DNA of 64,000 bases from a bacterium. GTDB lineage: Bacteria; Zhuqueibacterota; Zhuqueibacteria; Zhuqueibacterales; Zhuqueibacteraceae. The translations under genes and the position numbers were made by a program. The DNA lies in the NCBI GenBank assembly GCA_023150945.1, contig JAKLJX010000006.1, positions 1 to 64,000 on the forward strand, in the 5' to 3' direction. Below, one piece after another: positions 51,394 through 58,693 of the stretch. The number at the start of each line of letters is the position of its first letter. The first letter of the stretch is position 1. The notes under the pieces are model-generated. The model was not told the DNA's origin and did no database searches. It saw nothing but the letters and a program-made list of their open reading frames with translations.

Positions 51394-51876
51394 ATGAAGC
51401 AGTACTATTTCACCGAAGCCGGCTACGAGAAACTGCGCAAGGAAATCGAGCGCATCGAGAAATATTTAAAGACCGACATCGCCAAAGAAATTGCGACGGC
51501 GCGCGAGCACGGCGATCTGCGCGAGAATGCCGAATATGAATCCGCCAAAAACAAGCAGGCCAACTACATGGCCAAGCTCGGCATGCTGCAGGAACGCTTT
51601 CAGAACGCCCGCATCATCCGCAGGGGCGATTTGCCGGAAGGCATCGTCACGCTGGGCAAGATGGTCACCATCGTCGACACTGCCACCCAGGAAGCGGAAA
51701 AGTACATCATCCTCGGCGACGGTGAAACTGATCTGGAGAAGAACATCATCAGCTATCAATCGCCGATTGCCCAGGCATTAATGAAGCACAAGGTGGGAGA
51801 TCTCGTCGAAATCAAACTGCCGCGCCGCACCAAGAAGGTCGAAATCGTGGAGATTACGTTCTACGAGGAAATGTAG
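51394..51876 (+). CDS. greA: Transcription elongation factor GreA
   Basis: A 160-residue factor that stimulates RNA cleavage by backtracked RNA polymerase. The N-terminal coiled coil contains ATAREHGDLRENAEYESAK with the conserved tip acidic residues, and the C-terminal FKBP-like domain has SPIAQALMKHKVGDLVEI. Length is normal for the family. AAGGAG about ten bases before the ATG selects this start, and the upstream promoter supports a single-gene unit. Confidence 0.97.
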   Translation: MKQYYFTEAGYEKLRKEIERIEKYLKTDIAKEIATAREHGDLRENAEYESAKNKQANYMAKLGMLQERFQNARIIRRGDLPEGIVTLGKMVTIVDTATQEAEKYIILGDGETDLEKNIISYQSPIAQALMKHKVGDLVEIKLPRRTKKVEIVEITFYEEM

Positions 51877-52395
51877 CTCGGCAATGTCAAGCCAGATTTG
51901 TTGCTGCCCAACAGCGCATTTCCCCCAGCCGTGGCGCTCGAACGAGAAAGAGGAAAGCGAATCAAAAGAATGCCTGTAACTCCCCTCGCTTGAAAGGAGA
52001 GGGGAATCGGGCTCCTGCCAAGTGAAATTGTCGTTTCAGAAGCAAAGCCATATTTCCAACTGATAGAAACAACCCAATGGATGCCAGTCTTCTCCATCGA
52101 CTCGGTTATTTCTATCAATCGGAGATTTTCTTTGAGATGCAGTTGGTTCGCATTACGGGGTGAGTTTTCTGCCTTGCCATTGTCGAGGTAGTGGCCGCTC
52201 AAAAATGTTCCAATCCAAGCTGAACCGGGGGGTTCCAAAACTTCGAGCGACCCGAAACTTCTGAGGTTTTGAATGCAACGGCCAAGCCGTTGCAGAACCT
52301 TGGCGCCGGCGCAACGCCTTCTACCATGCCAGACACGACAACGCCAAACTGCATCTACGCGTTGCAGGAACCTCAGCGTGCCGGCGCGACGTCTT
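51877..52395. repeat. Intergenic region with hairpin and imperfect direct repeat
   Basis: No convincing gene lies in these 519 bases. At 52274-52294 is a perfect hairpin: arms TGCAACGGC and GCCGTTGCA around CAA. It runs into an imperfect direct repeat of about 38 bases, first copy 52288-52324 and second 52360-52400 (GTTGCAG, then CCGGCGC and CTTCTAC in each). Hairpin plus trailing GC-rich box resembles a REP-like dispersed element, and a similar arrangement occurs near 63279. The first half (51877-52270) shows nothing I can name. Confidence 0.7.
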
Positions 52396-54873
52396 CTACT
52401 CCCACCGGCCATTTGGCGTCCGGCCCTCTGCTTCCTGCTTCCACTCCTGCAGGCTGTGCAACACCCGCGCGATGAACGAATCAGCGCTGCGGCCGGCGTT
52501 CTCCCAATAGTACAGCTCCAAGGCTGCTGCGCTGGCGCACGGACGCACGATCACCCAATCCAATTCCCCACCGAAACGCACACCGTCGCTGATGCCCGTC
52601 ACCTCGGCCGCAAATCGTTCGAGCAGCCGGCGCATCAACTCCGCCTTGAGTTCGGCAGGGCAGGAAAAGAACTGATGGCCCAGCGGATCGGCCTGCCACT
52701 CTAATGCCGGCACGGAAGCGAGGCGCGGCAGCACACAGGCGAGCGCCACCAGCGCGTCCGGATGTGCCTGCCAGGCGGAATGAATGATTCCGCCGCGGCC
52801 GTCAAAACCAAACCAGGACTCCAGGCCCGCCGTGCGGCCGAATTCCGCAAAGCGCGGCCGCACGCCCGCAATCGACAAAACGCGCCTGCCGGTGCGGCCG
52901 CCGGTGCCCGCGAGCGCGTCCATCAGCCAATTGAAGATCTGCGTGGCGGATTCCTCCTGCTGCAGGAGGCGGCTGAACAGCAAATCGCTGACCGCGCGGC
53001 CGGTGTCCGCATGATGCAAGCGCAGCCGCTCACCGTTGCTCGCAAGAGAAAAACACCAACTCTCCCGCCTGCCGCAAATCGTGTGAGGCCGCGCAGCCGG
53101 TTCATCCACCACGACTGCCAACGGCATAGAAAGCGCTTTGGCGAAGTGCGCGACGAGCTGCCCAAGTCCGGCTTCGCTCACGTGCACATGACAAGCGGGA
53201 ATCCCCGCCGCGGGCGGGGCCAAAAAGTCAGCCAGGGCGCTCACATATTCGCGGCGGACTTGCTCGGCATCCAGGTTCTCGAACCGGCCCATGCCGCGGT
53301 GGTGGGACAATTCTTCGAACTCGAGCGCGCAGGTGGCAGCGGTGGAAAAATCGTGGCCATGGTGATCGAGCAAAATCACCCGCAAGAGATTGGCATCGCC
53401 GGCATTGCCCAGATAAATGCCGCCGGCGTATCGCCGGGAGAGCAAAGCTTGGCGAGCCAGCGGCACACTGGCAGGCTGGAGCAACGCGACCTCACAGCCA
53501 GCGGCAAGCAGCCCTGCCAGCAGCGGCGCAATTTCCTCCGCCGAACCTGCCGTGTGCGCGGCAGCCAGCAGAATGCTGGCCGCCTCACCGCCGGTGTGCG
53601 CAACACCGGATTCCAACAAAGCAGGGCGCTGCGCGGTTTGATGAACGCCAAAAGACCTGCCCAGCCAATTCAAAAAGTCCGCACTGAAGTCTGTTGCCAC
53701 CAGATCGCCGCAATCAACCAAGCGCCGCAAATAGCCGACCGGCAGCGCGCGCTGTGTGGCCACGATCTGCCCCGAGGCCACGCGCTGCCGGGGGTGCACG
53801 ATGCCATTGGCTTGAATGACGGATTGTGCCTCGATCTGCGCGCCTTCGCCCACCAGACTGTGCGGCAGCAGCCGCGCAGCCGGCCCGATTTGCACGCGAT
53901 CCATCACGATCGCCGAGTCGATGGTCGCGCCCTCGAGTACGCTCACCTCGTCCAGCAGCACGCTGCGAGTAATGCGGGTATGCGGCGCGATTTGGCAGCC
54001 GCTGCGGATGACGGATTCCGAGAGCAGGGCGGTGCTGGCGATGCGATTTCCCTCGCCGTACGCCAGATAGCTGCGCTCCTGGCGATGGCGCGCTGCTTCT
54101 TCGCGGGTCAAAAATGCCGCCGTCAGCTTGCCGTCGAGAAATTCCAAATTCGCCACGCGCAGGTCTTCGGGCGTGCCCACGTCGCGCCAGTAGCCTTGAA
54201 TGGGAAAGCCGTACAGCGGCGCGGCCTTGGCGGCGAGTTGGGGAAAGACATGTTTTTCGAAATAGACTTGCTCGCCGGACTCCGGAATGTGGTCGAGCAA
54301 TTCCGGTTCGATGATATAGACGCCGGCATTCACCCAATCGCTGAAGACTTCCGGCCAGGTGGGTTTTTCGAGAAACTGCAGAATGCGGCCTTCCGGCTGG
54401 CGCCGCACGATGCCGAATGACAAAGGCGCAGGCTGCGGACACAGGGCTATGGTTGCCAGGCTGCGTTTGCTGCGATGAAACTCGAGCATGGCCGCCACGG
54501 GCGCTTCGGTAAGAATATCTGCAGCGTGAATCAAACACGTTTCGTGGATCTGCTCGCGAATGAAGCGCACGCTGCCGGCGGTGCTGAGATCTTTTTCGAG
54601 AATGTAATACTCGAAGGCGGCATCAAAAGCCTCGCCGTTGCCGAGCTGGGCGAGGAACGCCTCCGGCTGGTAATGCAGCAGAAAAAGGAATTCGCGGATG
54701 TTCTGCCGGCGCAAGGCAAGAATGATGCGCGCAATGATGGGAAGATTACCAATGGGCAACAGCGGCTTTGGGCGGGTGAGGGTGAGGGGGTGCAAGCGCG
54801 TCCCCATGCCACCGGCAAGTAGAATGGCTTTCACAGAAGTTCGTTGTCGTGCGTGTGAGAAATCCAATGGCAA
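52396..54873 (-). CDS. Sugar-1-phosphate nucleotidyltransferase fused to left-handed beta-helix and phosphomutase-like domain
   Basis: An 825-residue three-part protein. The first 230 residues are a nucleotidyltransferase: ILLAGGMGTRLHPLT, RPKPLLPIGN, and a GYWRDVGTPEDL end. A hexapeptide-repeat region follows (about 265-370). The last 430 residues resemble the alpha-D-phosphohexomutase family but lack the TASHNP phosphoserine loop; at the corresponding site GGIYLGNAGDANLLRVILLD is seen. This layout is known from proteins annotated as mannose-1-phosphate guanylyltransferase/phosphomannomutase, but the lost serine argues against mutase activity. GTG at 54834 (VKAILLAGG) is an equally plausible start, since TTG 54873 adds an atypical 13-residue lead. 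Same direction as the two GlgC genes upstream. Confidence 0.85.
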   Translation of the reverse strand: MPLDFSHARQRTSVKAILLAGGMGTRLHPLTLTRPKPLLPIGNLPIIARIILALRRQNIREFLFLLHYQPEAFLAQLGNGEAFDAAFEYYILEKDLSTAGSVRFIREQIHETCLIHAADILTEAPVAAMLEFHRSKRSLATIALCPQPAPLSFGIVRRQPEGRILQFLEKPTWPEVFSDWVNAGVYIIEPELLDHIPESGEQVYFEKHVFPQLAAKAAPLYGFPIQGYWRDVGTPEDLRVANLEFLDGKLTAAFLTREEAARHRQERSYLAYGEGNRIASTALLSESVIRSGCQIAPHTRITRSVLLDEVSVLEGATIDSAIVMDRVQIGPAARLLPHSLVGEGAQIEAQSVIQANGIVHPRQRVASGQIVATQRALPVGYLRRLVDCGDLVATDFSADFLNWLGRSFGVHQTAQRPALLESGVAHTGGEAASILLAAAHTAGSAEEIAPLLAGLLAAGCEVALLQPASVPLARQALLSRRYAGGIYLGNAGDANLLRVILLDHHGHDFSTAATCALEFEELSHHRGMGRFENLDAEQVRREYVSALADFLAPPAAGIPACHVHVSEAGLGQLVAHFAKALSMPLAVVVDEPAARPHTICGRRESWCFSLASNGERLRLHHADTGRAVSDLLFSRLLQQEESATQIFNWLMDALAGTGGRTGRRVLSIAGVRPRFAEFGRTAGLESWFGFDGRGGIIHSAWQAHPDALVALACVLPRLASVPALEWQADPLGHQFFSCPAELKAELMRRLLERFAAEVTGISDGVRFGGELDWVIVRPCASAAALELYYWENAGRSADSFIARVLHSLQEWKQEAEGRTPNGRWE

Positions 54874-54970
54874 AGAGGCAATCCGGCAAAACCATGATGC
54901 ACAGGGGAATCATACTCGGTTCCGAGCGTGGAAAACGGTTCGGGCTCCTGATCAATTCCAACGGGCTGGT

Positions 54971-56230
54971 TTAATTGAAACCGATTGTCTCGCCGTCCTT
55001 TACGAAATCTGAATGATAACTGATTTCCGTGCTTTGCGGATGAATAATGCAGTTGCAACCGATCGTCACCTTGGTGGGCACCGTCACCAGCTTGCCCACG
55101 ATGGTCAGCCCTTCGCTCAGATGATCAGTGAAGCGGCGGTTGGGCCGGGATCGGTCGCCGAAGCCGACGCGGCAGCCCGGCCGGAAACGGGTCAGCTTGT
55201 CGGCGATGACGAAGGAAAGCGCGGCGTCCTGCTCAATGACGCTGTCGTGCATGACCACCGAATCACTCACCACCGCGCCCTTGCCAACGCGAACGCCCGG
55301 CGAGAGCACACTGTTCCGCACTTCACCTTCGATGACGCAGCCTTGCGCGACGATGCTGTTGACGACGTTGGCGCCGTCGAGAATGCGCGTGGGCGGCCGG
55401 TCGCCGGAGCGGCCTTCCTCTTCGAGGTTGGTGTAGACCTTCCAGCGCGGCAGGTCGAGGCCGGAGCCGGGCCGCAGCAAATCCATGTTGGCGTCCCAAT
55501 AGGCGAAGAGCGTGCCCACGTCCCGCCAGTAACCGGTGAAGGGATAGGCGCAAATCGTGTGGGTTTTGATGACTTCGGTGATCACGTGCTTGCCGAAATC
55601 ATGCTCCGGAATGGTGCGCAGGCAGTGATAGAGAAAATCGGTGTTGAAGACATAAACGCCCATGGAAGCGAGATTGCTCTTGGTCTGCTTGGGCTTTTCC
55701 TCCCAGGTCATGATGCGATCGTGCTCATCGATGGTGGCAATGCCGAAATGGCGGGTCTCCTCCCACGGCACGCGCATCATGGCGATGGTGAGATCCGCGC
55801 CGCGGCTCTTGTGAAAGTCGACCATCTCGCTGTAGTCCATGTAGTAGATATGATCGCCGGACAGGACCAGCACTTGATCGGCATCGAAATTACGGATGTA
55901 GTCGATATTCTGGCGGATGGCGTCGGCGGTGCCTTTGTACCAATCGGAGTCTTTTTCACCGGTGCGCGGCGGCAAAATTTTGGCGCCGCGCATGCGGCCG
56001 ACAAAGTCCCACGGCTCACCGCTGCCAATGTGTTCCATCAGGGAGAGCGGTTTGTATTGCGTGAGCACGCCGACGTTGATGATGCCGGAATTGCGGGCGT
56101 TGCTCAGCGTGAAGTCGATGATGCGATACAGGCCGCCGAAGGGCACTGCCGGCTTGGCGCGCGCATGCGCCAGAATGTTCAACCGGCTGCCGACACCGCC
56201 GGCGAGCAGCATGGCCAGGGTCTTTTTCAT
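54971..56230 (-). CDS. glgC: Glucose-1-phosphate adenylyltransferase
   Basis: A 419-residue enzyme that makes ADP-glucose from glucose-1-phosphate and ATP for glycogen synthesis. Motifs include LLAGGVGSRL, KPAVPFGGLYRIIDFTLSNA, WYKGTADAIRQN, VLVLSGDHIYYMDY, GYWRDVGT and hexapeptide repeats near the C terminus. It is the second gene of a pair; its ATG overlaps the end of its paralogue by four bases (ATGA), so they are cotranslated. The pair probably acts as a mixed complex, as in other two-subunit ADP-glucose pyrophosphorylases. Confidence 0.93.
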   Translation of the reverse strand: MKKTLAMLLAGGVGSRLNILAHARAKPAVPFGGLYRIIDFTLSNARNSGIINVGVLTQYKPLSLMEHIGSGEPWDFVGRMRGAKILPPRTGEKDSDWYKGTADAIRQNIDYIRNFDADQVLVLSGDHIYYMDYSEMVDFHKSRGADLTIAMMRVPWEETRHFGIATIDEHDRIMTWEEKPKQTKSNLASMGVYVFNTDFLYHCLRTIPEHDFGKHVITEVIKTHTICAYPFTGYWRDVGTLFAYWDANMDLLRPGSGLDLPRWKVYTNLEEEGRSGDRPPTRILDGANVVNSIVAQGCVIEGEVRNSVLSPGVRVGKGAVVSDSVVMHDSVIEQDAALSFVIADKLTRFRPGCRVGFGDRSRPNRRFTDHLSEGLTIVGKLVTVPTKVTIGCNCIIHPQSTEISYHSDFVKDGETIGFN

Positions 56231-57522
56231 GAGATCGACACTCCCGATTCATACTCCCGCTCGCGAAACTGGGCCGGCGTCAGATTGGGATGCACGATGC
56301 AGTTCGAACCGATCTTGCGGCGCTCGGGGAGATGGGCGCCGCGCCCGATCAGGGTGATACCGCTGCGTAGAAGCTGGGGATATTCTTCATTGGGAACCGC
56401 GGGGTCGCCGTTGCCGATCTCACACTCCGGCGCAATGTGCACCTCGGCATCAGTGATGACTTTGTGCAGGCGACAGCCGGCCGCGACTTTGGCATCGAAC
56501 ATCAAGATCGAATCTTCCACCTGCACGTTCTCGCCGATCTCCACGCCGGGGAAGAGAATGCTGTTCTTCACTGCGCCTTTGATGCGGCAACCGCTGTAGA
56601 GCAGGGAGTTCTCGATCTGGGCGCCGGAGTCGACGTGGGCCGGCGGCCGGTCGCGCACCAGATCGTGCGCGAGATTGGTGCGCACCTGCCATTGTTCGGG
56701 ATCGATCCTGGGATGCTCGCCGAGCATATCCATGTTCGTCTGCCAATACTCGTCGATGGTGCGGGTGTAGCCCCAGTAGCCGTCATCCCAATAGCCAAAC
56801 ACGCGATGCTTCTTCACCATCTCCGGGATGAGGTGGCGGCCGAATTCATAGCCCTTGGGCTCGCCGGTCATGTACTGGCGGAGCACCTCGGCCAGCACTT
56901 TGGCGGAGAACAGGTAAATCGTCAGCGAAGCCCAATAGCGCTGCTCCGGCCAAGCGGGAATGGTCTCGGGCTTTTCGAGATATTCCACCAGCCGGCCGCC
57001 GCGCCGGCCGGCCGCCAGCTCCAGACGGCCCAAGCCGAAACGCGAGGCTTGCGAGCGGTCGGTGGGGGTGAAGGCGATGGTCAAGTCTGCGTCGTGTTCG
57101 AGATGAAAATCGATGAGCGGGCCATAATTCATCGCATAGACGTGATCGCCGGAGAGCACGAGCACGAGATCGGGATTATGCACGCGAATGAAGCCGAGGT
57201 TTTGAAAAACCGCGTCGGCGCTGCCGCGGTACCAATCCGAATACCTCTGCTTCGTAAACGGCGGCAGCACGGTGACGCTGCGCTCCCGGCCCACCATTTC
57301 CCAGGAGGCGCCGTTGCCGATGTGATTGATCAGGGAATAAGAGCGGTATTGCGAGAGAATGCCGACATTCTCGATTCCCGAGCGCATCAGATTGCTCATG
57401 GGAAAATCGATCACGCGATACAACCCGCCGAAGGGCACCGCGGCTTTGGGGCGCATTTGCGTCAACACCGAAAGCTCATCCCCGCGGCCGCCGGCCAGTA
57501 TCATTGCCAATATTTTTCGCAT
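56227..57522 (-). CDS. GlgC paralogue, possibly a regulatory subunit
   Basis: A 431-residue paralogue of the adjacent GlgC. The frame matches through KAAVPFGGLYRVIDFPMSN, WYRGSADAVFQN and VLVLSGDHVYAMNY, but the nucleotide-binding loop reads AGGRGDELSVLT, so the conserved Arg of GxGxRL is Glu-Leu here. The Lys and Asp regions downstream are kept in modified form. This may lower or remove catalysis, making it a regulatory or altered-specificity partner, like the divergent subunit (GlgD) of Gram-positive bacteria; that comparison is inference. It is the first gene of the sugar-nucleotide group. Confidence 0.87.
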   Translation of the reverse strand: MRKILAMILAGGRGDELSVLTQMRPKAAVPFGGLYRVIDFPMSNLMRSGIENVGILSQYRSYSLINHIGNGASWEMVGRERSVTVLPPFTKQRYSDWYRGSADAVFQNLGFIRVHNPDLVLVLSGDHVYAMNYGPLIDFHLEHDADLTIAFTPTDRSQASRFGLGRLELAAGRRGGRLVEYLEKPETIPAWPEQRYWASLTIYLFSAKVLAEVLRQYMTGEPKGYEFGRHLIPEMVKKHRVFGYWDDGYWGYTRTIDEYWQTNMDMLGEHPRIDPEQWQVRTNLAHDLVRDRPPAHVDSGAQIENSLLYSGCRIKGAVKNSILFPGVEIGENVQVEDSILMFDAKVAAGCRLHKVITDAEVHIAPECEIGNGDPAVPNEEYPQLLRSGITLIGRGAHLPERRKIGSNCIVHPNLTPAQFREREYESGVSIS

Positions 57523-57604
57523 AGCCTACACCCAAGAGTATTTATGATCAAGCCCGGGCGCAGCACGCTGCTGCGCGGGGAAATGCCAACCTGCCTGCCA
57601 CCGT

Positions 57605-57808
57605 TCACTTGCGGAATGCTCTTTCCATGAACCAGCCCACGCCGAACACCAGCACACCGGTTATCGCCAGCCTGGCCTCGGCTTTGAAAGCCGCATCGCC
57701 CAGCGGATCCGAGAGTCCGGTGATGATGCCCCACAACGTGAGCGCCAGGCCGAGCATCTGAAAAGCCTTGGCGAAATACCAGAGCGCCTTGCGCAGAAAC
57801 GCCTCCAT
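57605..57808 (-). CDS. Small two-span membrane protein
   Basis: A 67-residue protein with hydrophobic segments FQMLGLALTLWGIITGL (about 16-32) and LAITGVLVFGVGWFM (about 47-61) joined by a short acidic loop. No family is recognised. It lies downstream of the bc-complex genes on the same strand but is separated from them by a hairpin, so it may be expressed separately. The start is the only ATG in frame; no clear ribosome binding site is seen. Confidence 0.65.
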   Translation of the reverse strand: MEAFLRKALWYFAKAFQMLGLALTLWGIITGLSDPLGDAAFKAEARLAITGVLVFGVGWFMERAFRK

Positions 57809-57817
57809 TCAAATAAG

Positions 57818-57873
57818 AAGGGGCAAACGGCCAGGGGGACTCGTGCATCCGTGCCTCTCGCCGTTTGCCCCTT
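57818..57873 (-). terminator. Inverted repeat, likely terminator of the bc-complex operon
   Basis: Perfect 14-base arms AAGGGGCAAACGGC (57818-57831) and GCCGTTTGCCCCTT (57860-57873) flank a 28-base loop. The hairpin sits 18 bases beyond the Rieske stop codon and on the minus strand is followed by CTTATTT, a modest T-rich tract. It is also similar to GGCAAAGGGC-type dispersed repeats, so it may be a repeat that happens to end transcription. Confidence 0.55.
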
Positions 57874-57890
57874 GTCGTTTGCCTGAGGCG

Positions 57891-58547
57891 TCACGATACG
57901 CCCAGCGGGAGAAAGGCACCAGGATTGTTCCACTGCCCCTGCTCTTCACGGTAACGGATGCTGGTATCCACCAGCAATTGGCCGTCTTCGGAAATATCGA
58001 TCTTCACGCGTTCCAGCGGCCGCGGCGCCGGGCCTTCGAAGTTGAGGCCATCCATCGTGAAGCCGCTGCCGTGGCACGGACATTTGAACTTGGCTTCGGC
58101 TTCGAGCCAGCGCGGCGTGCAGCCGAGATGTGTGCACTGCGCGAAGATGGCGTAGAACCCCTTGTCGTTGCGCACGATCCAGGTGCGGTAGTCCTTCACC
58201 CACTTGGTGCTGACCGCGCCCACGGGATAATCGTCGGGCAAGCCGGCCTTGAACAGAGTGGACGGCTCGAACAGCACGCGCGGAAACATGTAACGCAACG
58301 AGCCGAGCAACATCGTGCCGAGAAAGCTGAAAAACGCCACCCAGCCGGCGCGCGAGAGAAAATTGCGGCGTGACATCCACAGCGTGCCGGGCGCCAGCGG
58401 CTCGGTCAGTGTCGAGCGGGATCCCGGCTTGGCTTTGGTCACTTCCGCCGCGGCGGGTGAAGTTTTCTTCTCGGCGCCGACCGCCGGGGCAGCCGCTTTC
58501 TTCATTTCACCAGCCGGCCCCGCAGCTTCTTTTTTTTCTTCGGACAC
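57891..58547 (-). CDS. Rieske iron-sulphur protein of a bc-type complex
   Basis: A 218-residue protein anchored by one N-terminal span. A long Ala/Lys/Glu-rich leader precedes MSRRNFLSRAGWVAFFSFLG, which resembles a twin-arginine signal-anchor. The Rieske [2Fe-2S] ligands are in CTHLGC and CPCHGSG. It oxidises quinol at the outer face together with cytochrome b and passes electrons to the multihaem cytochrome. The start is set to GTG 58547, since GAGGAGG lies six bases before it; the frame also opens at TTG 58553, directly touching that site. Confidence 0.93.
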   Translation of the reverse strand: MSEEKKEAAGPAGEMKKAAAPAVGAEKKTSPAAAEVTKAKPGSRSTLTEPLAPGTLWMSRRNFLSRAGWVAFFSFLGTMLLGSLRYMFPRVLFEPSTLFKAGLPDDYPVGAVSTKWVKDYRTWIVRNDKGFYAIFAQCTHLGCTPRWLEAEAKFKCPCHGSGFTMDGLNFEGPAPRPLERVKIDISEDGQLLVDTSIRYREEQGQWNNPGAFLPLGVS

Positions 58548-58693
58548 GGGCAACCTCCTCTAACTCGGATTCGATGCGTGCTTCTGCCAGGAAAGGAATC
58601 TGAGTGCGCATGGATCACAATCGACTGCGTGCCTGCACATGAGAATCCAAACATTTCAGTCTCAGCAGCGCAGGGTGGCGGCTTGCCCGGCCA

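Noticed and set aside
51861-52412. Minus-strand ORF after greA
   Set aside because: It spans the hairpin and direct repeats, overlaps the genes on both sides and lacks protein character.
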